Made by a program: the position numbers and the translations under genes
Origin: Lamellibrachia columna
Taxonomy: Eukaryota > Annelida > Polychaeta > Sabellida > Siboglinidae
Direction of reading: 5' to 3'
Length of the DNA stretch: 64,000 bases
Assembly: GCA_963662155.1 (NCBI GenBank)
Contig: OY759266.1
Coordinates: forward strand, 2,151,139 to 2,215,138
The notes under the pieces: generated by a model
Databases searched by the model: none
What the model saw: the letters and a program-made list of their open reading frames with translations, nothing else
Told to the model about the DNA's origin: nothing
Shown here: piece by piece, positions 31,801 to 64,000 of the stretch
Position numbering within the stretch: position 1 is the first letter of the stretch
Layout of the letters: each line of letters begins with the position of its first letter

Positions 31801-34339
31801 GTTAGGGCCTTTATGCTGCCCCATAATAGACATTTCTCTCATCTTTCTGACTCATTTTGCCAAGAACCATCCAACCTACTTACTACTTAGTATCAACTAT
31901 GACATATTTAGTATCAACTATGACATATTTGGTATCAACTATGATATATTTAGTATCATCTATGACATATTTAGTATCAACTATGACATATTTTGTATCT
32001 ACTATGACATATTTAGTATCAACTATGACATATTTAGTATCAACTTCACCATATGTAGTATCAACTATGACATTTAGTATCAACTTCGGCATATGGTAGT
32101 ATCAACTATGACATATTTAGTATCAACTTCTGCATGCTATTCTGTGTTTTCAAGTGCACCATTTGGTTTTGATGAAATCAATGGGGAAAATATTTAAAGT
32201 AATTTCAGTTCGAAAAAATTGGGCTATCCAACGATCAACATCAGTTCAAGCTAATGTTTCTAATCTAAAGACTAATGTCATCTTTGTGTCATAGGTCAAC
32301 CAATGCACGTGAAGATGTCGTCGGGGGTGGGGGTTGGGCGCAGGAAGCAGGCCGGGGTACGGTACAGCAGCCCCCGGGTCACTCAGAGACTGGCAGCCCC
32401 AGTCCGTCAGCGCCCCGCCATACAACACATCACTGCCCCAGTGGCCAAGAGGATCCAGCCCCCACTCAATCAACAGGCGAGACCACAGCGTATCACCCCC
32501 CAACGTCAACGTATTGCCCCACAACGTATCACCTCACAACGTATCACCCCTCCTGTCAGTGCCAAGATCAGACTGCCGATGGGGGCGAGGATTAAAGCTC
32601 CAGTCTCGCAGAGAATCAGGTTGTCGGGGGCGCCAGAGATGGTTGGCGAGAGAATCAAGCCACCTATGGGGCAGTCTGTCCGGCCGGCTGTGGCTCCTGC
32701 GCTGGCTGAAACGTCATCAAGCTCAGCTCCACTCAGGTAGCTTATTACCATCATCATGCTCCTGTCATCTTATCACTATCAACATCATCATGCTCCTGTC
32801 ATCTTATCACCATCACCATCATCATGCTCCTATCATCTTATCACCATTACCATCATCATGCTCCTGTCATCTTATCACTATCATCATGCTCCTGTCATCT
32901 TATCAACATCATCATGCTCCTGTCATCTTATCACTATCAACATCATCATGCTCCTGTCATCTTATCACCATCATCATGCTCCTATCATCTTATCACCATT
33001 ACCATCATCATGCTCCTGTCATCTTATCACTATCATCATGCTCCTGTCATCTTATCACCACCACCATCATCGTGCTCCTGTCATCTTATCACCATAAACA
33101 TCATCATGCTCCTGTCATCTTATCACCATCAACATGCTCCTGTCATCTTATCACTATCAACATCATCATGCTCCTGTCATCTTATCACCATCAACATGCT
33201 CCTGTCATCTTATCACTATCAACATCTTGCTCCTATCATCTTATCACCATTACCATCATCATGCTCCTGTCATCTTATCACTATCATCATGCTCCTGTCA
33301 TCTTATCACCATCATCATGCTCTTGTCATCTTATCACCATCATCATGCTCCTGTCATCTTATCACCATCAACATGCTCCTGTCATCTTATCACCTCCACC
33401 ATCATCGTGCTCCTGTCATCTTATCACCATCAACATCATCATGCTCCTGTCATCTTATCACCATCAACATGCTCCTGTCATCTTATCACCATCACCATCA
33501 TCATGCTCCTGTCATCTTATCAACATCACCATCATCATGCTCCTGTCATCTTATCAACATCATCATGCTCCTGTCATCTTATCACCATCAACATCATCAT
33601 GCTCCTGTCATCTTATCACCATCTCCATCATCATGCTCCTGTCATCTTATCACCATCATCATGCTCCTGTCATCTTTCAGAGGAAGTTGGAAAGGCCACA
33701 TCAAAATGATCACCTTAAAATGCTGCAAAGGATTTCTGTTTTAAAATGCAGGTTTTATATTTTATCTGATATATTTTATGTAAAGCGCATTGAGCTTTCA
33801 ACGAAGTTGCACTACATAAATAAATTTATTAGTATTTTATTATGCATGGCTACTAGATGGAACCAATCAATTCACTGATCCACCCGTGTTAACATTATAA
33901 TTAGTGCTAAAATTTATATTCTCAATTCAGATGTTTTGATGTGGAATAGTAATGTAATATCCACATTAACTTTGCACTAATGTAATATCCACATTATTAA
34001 CATGATATTATGGTTAACAAGTTTGGTTTGTTGCACTTCTGAGCTTGAGTTCCTGCTGATTTAAGTTGTATTATTAAATGTGACAGCCTAAACAGAACAA
34101 TGTATCTGTAGAGTGTGCAACCTATGAAGGTTGTGAACACTTTCCTGCTGATGTTGACAAGTTTATGTTGATACACTCTGTTGTCCAGACTCGCACGACC
34201 AGGCAGTGCTGCAGTGGACAAGAAGCCATTGATGACTGGTAACATAGTGGACCAAGGGCTTGTACACAAAGCCCTCTTTAAGACTCTCTCGAAGGATGAC
34301 CTGCCCAATCGCCCTGTTAGATTCACGGTCAAGATCTGA
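19801..34339 (+). CDS. POLDIP3: Polymerase delta-interacting protein 3 / SKAR, whole gene
   Basis: Ten coding exons join in consistent phase to give 709 residues, against 421 in human. Order: (1) N-terminal MADVSLDEYIAKKR, the UAP56-binding type motif shared with ALYREF; (2) repeated DAR boxes (FDARNKLG, QDARQKL, VDARARI, TDARLKL, NADARFKI, FDARAKI), the signature of this family; (3) a Gln/Trp-rich exon; (4-6) linker exons; (7-8) a C-terminal RRM with RNP2-like ILISNL and RNP1-like GVAEVVFV; (9) an Arg/Gln/Ile/Pro-rich exon; (10) a conserved tail HKALFKTLS...RFTVKI. Known role of the family: S6K1-associated exon-junction and TREX factor linking splicing to export and translation, in the nucleus. 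Extra length comes from exons 3 and 9. Introns 3, 6, 7, 8 and 9 are dominated by minisatellites. Confidence 0.93.
20640..21790 (-). mobile_element. Decayed LINE reverse-transcriptase fragment in POLDIP3 intron 1
   Basis: Minus-strand pieces read SVFTLESLENTPTFENR, KTTKPPGPDGLHPRLL, WKEGNVTPIFKTG, NYCPVSLT, QGRVLGPMLFICYIND and, near the end, DLKFNQQVEMVANKANKMLG. The catalytic box has decayed to FTGDTK instead of FADDTK and frames are interrupted, so it is dead. It belongs to a different, older lineage than the LINE at 14.6 kb. Confidence 0.88.
21794..22345 (+). repeat. hAT-like left end plus dispersed repeat copy 2
   Basis: CAGGGCTGGGGGTCAATTCC at 21794 resembles a hAT-type terminus and is followed by AATTCAAATTC-type simple sequence. 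From 22108 the DNA matches the repeat at 7.5 kb. A matching inverted right end was not found, so the boundaries are uncertain. Confidence 0.45.
22458..22959 (+). CDS. POLDIP3: POLDIP3 exon 2 (DAR-box repeats)
   Basis: Acceptor TTGTTCCAG at 22457, donor ACG/GTAAGTG at 22959/22960. Encodes at least six diverged boxes with the core DAR plus a basic-hydrophobic follow-up (NKLG, QKLI, ARIQ, LKLQ, FKIQ, AKIV). The upstream in-frame Met residues before 22458 are intronic. Confidence 0.92.
23348..23638 (+). CDS. POLDIP3: POLDIP3 exon 3, Gln/Trp-rich
   Basis: Acceptor GGTTTGTAG, phase 0, 97 codons. Starts IHNQGVQQQPW, then long CAG/CAA runs broken by regularly placed Trp codons (seven Trp), and ends ITRGQVFMSGDNIHVVSANRQ before ACAG/GTGAGG. 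Mixed CAG and CAA codons show that the run is not a pure triplet expansion. Not present in human POLDIP3. The last ~35 nt and the donor are the template of the 43-bp array that follows. Confidence 0.85.
23602..24118. repeat. 43-bp minisatellite made of POLDIP3 exon 3 end plus its donor
   Basis: About eleven further copies of the last ~35 exonic nt of exon 3 (CATCCACATGGTCTCTGCTA then ACAGACAG) followed by GTGAGGTACAGACAA. Most copies retain ACAG/GTGAGG, a good 5' splice site; a few have mutated it (ACAAGTGAGG, ATATAGGTGAGG). The unit is 43 bp, so use of a downstream copy shifts the frame and meets a TAA in the first extra unit. Confidence 0.95.
24346..24426 (+). CDS. POLDIP3: POLDIP3 exon 4
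   Basis: Acceptor TTGCTTGCAG, 27 codons, SHPMGRPAQLHSADTFHQTN then FRPQPIQ, donor ACAG/GTGCTG (weak beyond position +3). Phase 0 on both sides. Assigned by phase and open frame; there is no strong homology in this linker. Confidence 0.65.
24784..24906. repeat. Tandem duplication, ~63-bp unit x2
   Basis: Two copies of GTAACCATTACCATGTATGA...AACCTCAGCCAAGT in POLDIP3 intron 4. Confidence 0.85.
25125..25310 (+). CDS. POLDIP3: POLDIP3 exon 5, with NAGNAG acceptor
   Basis: Encodes (Q)TVPSNGAMSHRVMMTRSI and on to SDPSAMATPQ, donor ACAG/GTTAGT. The acceptor is TTTTTAGCAG: splicing after the first AG keeps an extra Gln, after the second it starts at 25128. Both keep phase 0. Confidence 0.75.
25715..25918 (-). 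repeat. Dispersed element, TTAAAGG family, copy 2
   Basis: Reverse-strand copy: TTAAAGGTCCCTCC terminus at 25918, then two to three tandem GCTAGCTCTA-type units, then TTTTGATGAAATCATCGGACA. Truncated relative to the copy at 38.0 kb. Confidence 0.6.
25922..26365. repeat. 29-bp minisatellite upstream of POLDIP3 exon 6
   Basis: About fifteen copies of CTGGTACTGGTCATCGACAC plus TGGTTCTGG. The array stops about 45 bp before the exon 6 acceptor, so it lies over the likely branch-point region. Confidence 0.95.
26411..26602 (+). CDS. POLDIP3: POLDIP3 exon 6, acidic linker
   Basis: Acceptor GTGTGTTTTAG, 64 codons, YAQEASVDYDEELVDVMYEE...SPVRQREA, donor GGCG/GTAAGA. Phase 0 both sides. The acidic stretch is comparable in position and charge to the DLDEDDDG segment of vertebrate POLDIP3. 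Confidence 0.78.
26615..27560. repeat. 62-bp minisatellite starting near the exon 6 donor
   Basis: About fifteen copies of GATCTGTATATTAGACATCT...CATACCTCAGTCAG. The first, diverged copy (GTCAGCAGTGGCTTTGATAT) begins within about 6 nt of the exon 6 donor GTAAGA. Confidence 0.95.
27810..27899 (+). CDS. POLDIP3: POLDIP3 exon 7, first half of the RRM
   Basis: Acceptor TGGTTGACAG, 30 codons, LPSGDVISPIQGFRILISNL then QPIVSQDDII, donor CATT/GTGAGT. ILISNL occupies the RNP2 position and SQDDII aligns with TEEDIV of human POLDIP3. Confidence 0.88.
27900..28556. repeat. 21-bp minisatellite derived from the POLDIP3 exon 7 donor region
   Basis: About 30 copies of GTGGGTGTACAGTTGGTTCAT beginning directly at the donor: exon end CATT/GTGAGTACAGTTGGTT aligns with the unit CAT/GTGGGTGTACAGTTGGTT. 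The unit therefore repeats a GTGGGT donor-like hexamer. The array resumes for two more units at 31100-31145 after a transposon insertion. Confidence 0.93.
28563..31093 (+). mobile_element. Decayed DNA transposon (hAT-like) with 12-bp TIRs
   Basis: 2531 bp starting CAGGGTCCGTAC and ending GTACGGACCCTG, with CCTTGAAATCCTTGAA-type subterminal repeats at both ends. ATGTAG lies on both sides (28557-28562 and 31094-31099), a 6-bp direct repeat where a hAT would usually give 8. Plus-strand pieces: MGKSRFQDDWLKQMARV, then in another frame a zinc finger HCRICKRSF...RSHSAGKKH; then DESFNRFTQNKQMDI, AFLGHATAANM, STDGPNVNW; then a 223-codon C-terminal ORF. At least three stops or frameshifts separate them, so it is not autonomous. 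Superfamily assignment is tentative. Confidence 0.85.
31100..31145. repeat. Continuation of the 21-bp minisatellite after the transposon
   Basis: GTGTACAGTTGGTTCATGTG in two copies, same phase as the array at 27.9-28.56 kb. Confidence 0.9.
31587..31716 (+). CDS. POLDIP3: POLDIP3 exon 8, second half of the RRM
   Basis: Acceptor TCTCCCACAG. Encodes ELFGAIGPLKRARLLKAG, VAEVVFVNREDAVTATQRY, HLRELD, colinear with human ELFCVCGALKRARLV...GVAEVVFV. Ends GACA/GTCAGT with one base carried over. Confidence 0.92.
31880..32130. repeat. 21-bp minisatellite in POLDIP3 intron 8
   Basis: About eleven copies of TATTTAGTATCAACTATGACA, with variants such as TCAACTTCGGCATATGTAGT. Confidence 0.92.
32295..32736 (+). 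CDS. POLDIP3: POLDIP3 exon 9, Arg/Gln/Ile/Pro-rich
   Basis: Acceptor TGTGTCATAG. Starts (S)QPMHVKMSSGVGVGRRK, completing the RRM (human DGQPMKCNL), then imperfect QRI.P repeats (RITPQRQRIAPQRITSQRI, RIKAPVSQRIRL) and ends ETSSSSAPL with donor CTCAG/GTAGCT. If intron 9 were retained, translation would stop at a TAG two bases into it (32738-32740), losing the conserved tail. Confidence 0.85.
32741..33676. repeat. Variable-length CAT-rich minisatellite filling POLDIP3 intron 9
   Basis: About 30 units built from CATCATGCTCCTGTCATCTT plus ATCACCATCA segments of 26 to 38 bp. The first copy begins at intron position +5 (GTAGC/TTATTACCATCATC). Open frames of up to 514 codons across it are repeat artefacts reading MLLSSYH or APVILSPS. 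Confidence 0.95.
34189..34339 (+). CDS. POLDIP3: POLDIP3 exon 10 (last), with stop
   Basis: Acceptor TGTTGTCCAG. Encodes RLARPGSAAVDKKPLMTG, NIVDQGLVHKALFKTLSKDD, LPNRPVRFTVKI, stop TGA at 34337. Aligns with the human C-terminus (DPDTILKALFKSS...EFKIKL), confirming that the gene continues past exon 9. Confidence 0.9.
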
Positions 34340-34425
34340 GGGCGTGTCACCGACGGGGTAGGGGGTGACCCGCCCAGTCAGATTAACCTTCAAAATGTGA
34401 GGGCGTGTTACCAGGAGAGGGTAAC
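34302..34425. repeat. Diverged tandem duplication spanning the POLDIP3 stop codon
   Basis: GCCCTGTTAGATTCACGGTC...CTGAGGGCGTGTCACC (34311-34350) is repeated as GCCCAGTCAGATTAACCTTC...TGTGAGGGCGTGTTACC (34372-34412). The second copy still has TGAGGGCGTG in register with the stop codon. It lies in the 3' UTR. Confidence 0.8.
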
Positions 34426-37419
34426 ACACTTGCTGGTCAAGTTCTTACCAGCCCACAGCTTTGAGAGTCACCCCATGTGGCAAGATGGGAATCCCTTTGT
34501 TACCCTCCAGCATGTGTTCATGACTGACCGTGTGACAGAGATGTCACATTCGTATATTTTTACTTGACAGTAGTTTGTACGACATTTATATGACCACTGG
34601 AAGGATCAAACAATGTAGTCCGGCTGTTTCTCATAGCTTTTAGTAATTGCTGCAGCTGCTGGAAGCAACGAGCACCTGCAGAGGGGAACTTTGTGCTCTT
34701 TTTGTTAAGTGTTGACCCAGAAACAGAGGCACGGCCCCTGGTACAATAAGGACTGATTATTTGCAGTTGGCAGGCGTAATGAATAGTCGTAGAATCGTGT
34801 TTAATTTCGTAAGGTTAAATTTCATTACATGATGATGATTACATAAAATTGCAATTTGTTCTTCGGATCATTTGTGTTTTTGATTATACGGTTGTCATGG
34901 TGTCATGAAAGGGCACAAACAAATCATGGTTACATATTATATACTGTTTATTATTCAGCAAAACCTGTGAAGCCAAATATTCTTATCAATCCAACACATA
35001 CCAATGCATAAATCGCAAATAATAACAAGCGTATAAACATGAGCCAGGCATAAAGTGGCTGATTGGCTGATCACAAAGTTTGTGTACATTCAACACATGT
35101 TTGCATATCTAAAATGGTAGTTTGATATTACTCAGTCAATAACACTGCATACAACATACAATACATACTTGTGACAATACAACATACAATACATACTTGT
35201 GACAATACATATACACCTGACAATACAACATATAATCATAACAATACAACACATACTCGTGACGATACAACATATAATCATAACAATACAACACATACTC
35301 GTGACGATATAACACATACTTGTGACAATTCAAAAGCATACGATTCTACAAATAAGCAGCTCTGACAATGTTTACAAAAAAGGCACTTCTGCTAACCTAT
35401 CGGCGGCAGTGTGCACATTCAATACAAAAACATCATTGGTTAGTGCAGAGTAGATCAGCTACATGTAAAACACACATTTTCATCTATACAATTATACATT
35501 TGCCTGTAGATCTATGCATAATGCAACAAGTACCATTTGTTATTGGTTACATTGTAGTAACAACTATGATGTCAAGTTGAAATACTGTATGGTCTGAATG
35601 CTCACACAAAAAAATATCAAATTACATATTTCAGCTTAAATTACATATTTCAGTTTGACAATCATAATTATATATGCTAATAAAGCACACATGATTAATA
35701 TGTATATAACATACAATTGCTAACTTCAAACAACAAAGAAAGCACAGCAGGCAAACTAGAATTTTTGGTTGTGGTTGACAAAAATGATTATAAGTATGTT
35801 TTTCATTGTGTATGAAATAGCGGGAAACAAAATGTTTATAGTTTTATAATAGATTTTATGATACTGATAAGAAATCTTGCCTGAACTCCCGGTGTCTCCT
35901 GATGTCTTTCTTAATAAAGCTGGCAACATAACATGTTATTTTGGTAGCTAGTCGCCATGTGCTGCAGAAGTATTTGTCATAAAACTTCCTGCAAGCCTCC
36001 ACCGACATCTCAACTCTCATATAATGTTACACAAAATAGATCAAGTTTCGCAGACTGGTTCATGTTAATGTATCATTCTTCCCAATACTGCTGCGTGTAG
36101 CACACAAGGCACCCATTAGTTGATGGCAAGTATTCTTCCCAATACTGCTGCGTGTAGCACACAAGGCACCCATTAGTTGATGACAAGTATAAACCCAAAG
36201 AACTACTTTTAATCAATTTTTTTTTGCATTTTGTCAATACACTTTACTGCACGTCCCACACAAATAAGCTGCCTGCATTATTAATGATGTTACACATTGT
36301 CCTTAATACTATATAAACAGGTGGCAGCAGTATCCTGAACATGGATCTTAGTTGCCTGAATCATTTAACCAAATAAGAGGCCATTCCCCTCACTAAATCA
36401 CACAAAGCATCCAATTCAAGCAACTTCACAGTGAAAATGGAACGCATTAGAAAGCCAACATATACTTATTTATATGACTAAATATTTCTTAATTAAAATT
36501 TATACGGATAAGACCTATGGATTCTGTGGAATGTTGCAGCATTTTAGTATTAATGAAAGTAAACTTGTGACACCTATCAGAACATAATATTTGAGATGGT
36601 TATATTATGCAAAATAGAACTATAGCAAATATTGGTTTCAATATATTAATTTGGAAGCAGTTTGCTTCAGATGGCAAGTAAACTTATCTGGCAGTTATGA
36701 AACTTGATATTAATAATACACTAGCACAACATTATTGCACTAGTATATTGCTATCTAATGCACTGACACTTCCACACTAATATATAGCTATCTAATGCAC
36801 CGGCACTTCCACTTTTATAAAACAAAAGGTAGAAAACTGCAATGTTGGAAGCCTGCACCATGGATTGCCACTAATCTTGTTAACTGTACACAATGTTTTG
36901 GGGTTAGTTTGTTCTTGGGTTCTAGAACCACAAAATAGTTGACACAAAGCAACACCATATATAGGGGAGAGTGGGGCTAGTTGCGGAAACTGGAGGGACA
37001 GCGCCGCCTAGTGAGTGACATCTCTTCATGCGCCACATTCTGCGTAAATAAACAAGACAGCTGTTATCGCAAAGATTTTTTTGTCAATTCCCTGCACAAA
37101 TTCCACTCTAAGGAACAGTTCTTGTTAACACCGTTTTTGGGCTTGCTGGAACACTTAACATGGATTATAATCTAAGTTGTGTGCACAAACTGTTTTATGC
37201 AAATGCTTACAATGTAGGGTACATTAAGATGAAAATTAACATGTCGTAGTAAATACTTTTTCTATATAGAACAAATTACTCGATATGAATGTTTTTGTAA
37301 GATAAATGTTCCATCCAGCCCCCGTCACCCCTATATTCATTAGTCATAAACAATGAAAGTCACTTTAGAACTGCCACATGTGGAATGTAGCGGGGCACTG
37401 AGTTCACAGCCAAGTTCAC
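34426..37419. other. Intergenic or 3' UTR region between convergent POLDIP3 and ECD
   Basis: Contains a short AC-rich tandem repeat (35138-35330, CATACTTGTGACAATA type), a 62-bp tandem duplication (36072-36192, TATTCTTCCCAATACTGCTG) and a MITE-like element at 36.96 kb. AATAAA at about 35678 and 35913 on the plus strand are possible POLDIP3 poly(A) signals. No further gene recognised. Confidence 0.5.
36959..37337. mobile_element. Candidate MITE with ~20-bp imperfect TIRs
   Basis: The left end reads TATAGGGGAGAGTGGGGCTA and the reverse complement of the right end reads TATAGGGGTGACGGGGGCTG. About 380 bp apart with no coding capacity. The ends are embedded in TATA-rich DNA, so a TA target duplication fits but cannot be told apart from the terminus. 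Confidence 0.55.
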
Positions 37420-60844
<23,425 letters not shown>

Positions 60845-60942
60845 CTGCACAGAAATCCACAATCCTGCATCACCAACTTCAACGTAACATAGAATTAACG
60901 AGAAATGCTTTCAAACGCATTGTAATTAAACTATGTATTCTA

Positions 60943-61031
60943 CTTAATAAGTGTACAGTACTTAATAAGTGTACAGTACTTAATAAGTGTACAGTACTTA
61001 ATAAGTGTACAGTACTTAATAAGTGTACAGT
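60943..61031. repeat. 18-bp tandem repeat TTAATAAGTGTACAGTAC, five copies
   Basis: Clean five-copy array in the ECD intron upstream of exon A. Confidence 0.95.
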
Positions 61032-61356
61032 ACGCCTGAACAAAACTGGGCCATTGAAAAAATTCAAGGAATCTTTTCTTATAAGCATACTCAAAAATTG
61101 TTTCTCTAGACAATGAGGTTACTGTTTAACACTAGTGGTGTCATTTGGTGACCAGTGTAGAACAACTGAAAAGTGGTGCTAAATGTTTAACACCAGATGG
61201 CGACACTTCTCAGTTGTTCCACATTGGTCAAATTAAAAAATTATGGATCCAAACTTTTAAATCTCAGAAAATGAAGTCATCATCTGTAATGCCTCGTAGT
61301 GAGATTTGTAAAATTAAGTAATGCACAAGTGTTGTGCCTTCAAGATGCACCGATAT

Positions 61357-61357
61357 C

Positions 61358-61440
<83 letters not shown>

Positions 61441-61460
61441 GTATGTATATATATATATAT
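61357..61460. repeat. (TA)n microsatellite
   Basis: About 75 bp of pure TA, then ATGTATGTATATATATAT. Confidence 0.97.
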
Positions 61461-61469
61461 GCTTCAGAA

Positions 61470-63115
61470 GTTTTATGAAGTTCTGACAAAGATTTATTGT
61501 AACTCAAAGGTATTGTTTTCTCAAGTGGATTCTTGGATTTTTTGTGGTTAACAATCGTCTTTTGTTGCTCATGTCCACAAGATTGGCAAAAATAACTTTT
61601 AATTTGGCTGACATCATGATTCAGTGATGAATAGTAGGACTTTCGGCCAGCTCTCTTATCAGCATATGCATATTCTGAAAAGTCACTCAACCAGAAAATT
61701 GTAGGCTAGCAAAAGAAATTAGTTGCAGTATTGAAAACATAATGACCGACTGATGCCAATCAGTGACGTGTACCACGGAGTGAGATGTGAACAGATTATA
61801 CACACAATGTGGCCAAATATGCCTTAAGGCAAAAGAAACTAAAGGCAGAATTGGTCAAGAAACAGGAAACAAAGCAACTCATTCTTTATCAAACATATAA
61901 TTACTTCAAACCAAAGCCAGTCTGATTTATTCTGATTATTCACGTATAGGATATTATATATTTACCAGAATTTGATATAATCTTGCAATTTCCTATAGGC
62001 CTATAGTCATTAGGCCAATCAAAATAAACATGGCACACATTGTGTTTTACATTTTCTCCACCACTTCTAACTGTAGGCATCAAATCAAAGTTGGAAAAAA
62101 AATAGAGCCAAACAATAGCTGTCTTGTCGGGTAGATTGGGTCTGGAAGCTAGCATATTTTTTTGTTTGACCTTCTGTGCAGCTGATGAACAGGAGATGTT
62201 TATATAACGACCAGGGGTGAAAACTAACATATCTGTCCACCAACATAATCAGGCTGGTCAGTTTTTAAATCTACCACTCTGACCAATATTCTTAAAGCCC
62301 CAATCGCACAAAAACACTGCAGACATGGTCTTCACCAAAGTAGTTCAGTTGCTATATCAGATTCAGGATGAGATTTACTGGGAAAAAATGTTATGGATAA
62401 ATATACAAAAAGTGGTCTAAAGTGGTCAAAATTATGATAGGGCTGTAAAAGCCACCAGCCACATGGGCTGGCACCGTGACGGATGTAACCAACCCGACTG
62501 CAAAAATACCAGCCATTGGCCGCCAGGCCAGTGTTAGCTTGCAGCCATAGTTACGAGTACTACAGGCAGTGTCTGACTATTACTACATTACTTTTTAATC
62601 TTTTCTGTATAACCAGCACATTATAAACATTCACTGACGAAGATGTGACAATTCTCCAATGGCTCAGACTGTACATGTTAATCAGTAATCATTTCATGAC
62701 TCAAGCAGCGAGCACAATGATTCACAAAATGATACACTGTTTTGTTAGTCAGGTACCTAAACTGACATCCGTGTCAAGCATTGTGGAAGTCAGTCTTATC
62801 AATATATGTGTCAAGTGCATTAAAATCATATCCTGTTGATCTAATCTGAAGGCTAGGTATACTAGATTAAAAGTCTGTTTAACATTCTTTATTATTTCCC
62901 GACTGGCAGGCAGTTAAACAAGTTTGTTTGCCTTGGTAAAACTAGTAAACAAACTTTAGTATATAATAGGGTCACCAGAATATAGCATATCAACAAAATG
63001 ATCCACACTGGCTACTATTTTGTTGGCATGTTTACATATAGTACCTATTAGTGGCAAAGTAAAATGGTATCTCAACCTGTTATATATTTTTTTTAACTAC
63101 AATGTCATTCAGTAA
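61470..63115. other. ECD intron DNA without recognised exon
   Basis: I looked on the minus strand for the N-terminal ECD exons (region equivalent to YIWQNQPFNL) and did not find them. A minus-strand frame at 61433-61690 has a CQSCGHEQQ segment but no family I recognise. Confidence 0.4.
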
Positions 63116-63117
63116 AT

Positions 63118-63540
63118 TGTTTTTAAAGGTACCGCCTTCATTTGATTTTTTACTCGTCTCATTTCAACTTCATTTTGTGAAAATTCAAACCTGTCGAATA
63201 TCCACTATGACATGCTAGTTCGTTTGTCCAACTTTTGTATGACGAATTTCATCCTTAGTGAAATTTCATAACTTTGTCATATTATGATTGGTGAGAGGAT
63301 GAAAGTTGTGCCCATGATCAGACTCAACCATGATCAGACTCAACTCCATAAAGTGTTTAATGTTTGGGATTTCGATTATTTAGAGCCTTACCAGATCTAA
63401 TAATTAAAGTCAATTCTTTCGATGATTTAAAAAAATATATATATGCCTTTTTCATTAAACCGACTGCGGATATTACTTAAACTATTCACACACGATATAT
63501 CAGGACATCAACAAACTGGATTTGCGATAGGCTAAAGTAG
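63118..63540 (+). repeat. Dispersed element, TTAAAGG family, copy 4
   Basis: Starts TTTTTAAAGGTACCGCCTTC and ends ACAAACTGGATTTGCGATAG-GCTAAA, colinear with the copy at 38.0 kb. Only one copy of the internal CCACTATGACATGCTAGTTC unit is present. Confidence 0.7.
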
Positions 63541-63544
63541 TTGA

Positions 63545-63640
63545 GGATGGCGTATTACTACTGGTAGCATGCCAGACTGTCAACGAACAGGCCCCGGGTT
63601 CCAGTCCATCGGCTGCCATTTTGAATTTTGGGCAGTTTCG
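63545..63640 (+). repeat. Possible tRNA-like SINE head
   Basis: CTGGTAGCATGCCAGACTG resembles an A box and GGGTTCCAGTCC, about 37 bp downstream, a B box, but I cannot fold a complete tRNA cloverleaf. More likely a tRNA-derived SINE start than a functional tRNA. Confidence 0.3.
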
Positions 63641-64000
63641 TTGACCAAATTTTGCTTGTCTTTAGGAAGAGACTAACGCTAAGCACACATGTATGAACTA
63701 GTCAGCAATATCACCAACTGCTGACTGAAAATCTGCTAAAATGGGTGTTAGTCGACTGGTGTGTGCTAAGCTGGATTCTGTCTTCACACGAGGGAGCCTT
63801 CTATCACTAATATGTGCTGCCAACTAGAAGTTTACCACAAATGTGCACAACAAAAATATCACAGTCTTCAAAAGTGCCCTTTTCCCAATTCATAAACTTT
63901 TTTTCAGAGGGCAAGAAAGCCTAGAAAGTGGGGTAACGCCTTGACTAAATAGCATTCACACCCAACCCTGACCGTTTGACTCCATAGGAGTGTTGGCCAG

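Noticed and set aside
32738..32740. POLDIP3 ending at TAG just after exon 9
   Set aside because: A better model splices at CTCAG/GTAGCT to exon 10, which encodes the conserved C-terminal HKALFK...FTVKI segment in the correct phase.
32334..33878. 514-codon open frame rich in LSSYHHHH and APVILS
   Set aside because: It is read-through of the CAT-rich minisatellite in a frame different from POLDIP3 exon 9.
61433..61690. Missing N-terminal ECD exon in the CQSCGHEQQ-containing frame
   Set aside because: No resemblance to the ECD N-terminus and no matching splice phase (exon A needs one carried-over base).
63545..63640. Functional tRNA gene
   Set aside because: A- and B-box-like motifs are present, but acceptor and anticodon stems do not pair convincingly.

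Overview
This is eukaryotic nuclear DNA from an animal. It carries three intron-containing, conserved metazoan genes embedded in unusually dense minisatellites, plus CR1/L2-type LINE fragments, hAT-type DNA transposons and several dispersed repeats. I cannot name the species. Short exons in long, minisatellite-filled introns, and minisatellites sitting on exon-intron junctions, suggest a marine invertebrate deuterostome such as an amphioxus. That is an inference from style and not a proven identification.

Layout. 1-3.2 kb: a purine-rich array and a 41-bp minisatellite with a short LINE tail inserted in it. 3.9-6.5 kb, minus strand: THUMPD1 (tRNA acetylation adaptor), two coding exons, probably with a 5' UTR exon further upstream. 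6.7-9.9 kb: dispersed repeats and AT-rich DNA. 9.9-12.3 kb: a 39-bp minisatellite. 12.5-17.7 kb: a segment bounded by related inverted repeats that holds a decayed LINE, a duplicated 213-bp promoter-like module and a 52-codon orphan ORF. 18.0-19.3 kb: pyrimidine tract and microsatellite. 19.8-34.3 kb, plus strand: POLDIP3/SKAR, ten coding exons, 709 residues by my splice model. 34.3-37.4 kb: intergenic. 37.4 kb to beyond the right edge, minus strand: ECD (ecdysoneless homologue), of which 13 coding exons (973 residues plus stop) lie in the window and the N-terminal exons do not. POLDIP3 and ECD are convergent. All exon joins were checked for reading-phase agreement.

The most striking signal is that many of the minisatellites are amplified splice junctions. 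At ECD exons A, C, E and I and POLDIP3 exons 3 and 7 the tandem unit contains the end (or start) of the neighbouring exon together with its own 5' or 3' splice site, producing ladders of near-copies of that site. In ECD exon L the same process runs inside the coding sequence: 21 in-frame copies of a 19-residue unit, each starting with a potential in-phase 5' splice site. At POLDIP3 exons 6 and 9 and ECD exon H the array begins within about 5-15 nt of the donor. Four mobile-element insertions lie inside minisatellites, two of them in the splice-derived arrays.

All three genes act in RNA metabolism: THUMPD1 in tRNA ac4C modification, POLDIP3 in EJC/TREX-linked mRNA export and translation, ECD in PRPF8/R2TP-linked splicing and cell-cycle control. 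I see no evidence that the clustering is functional.
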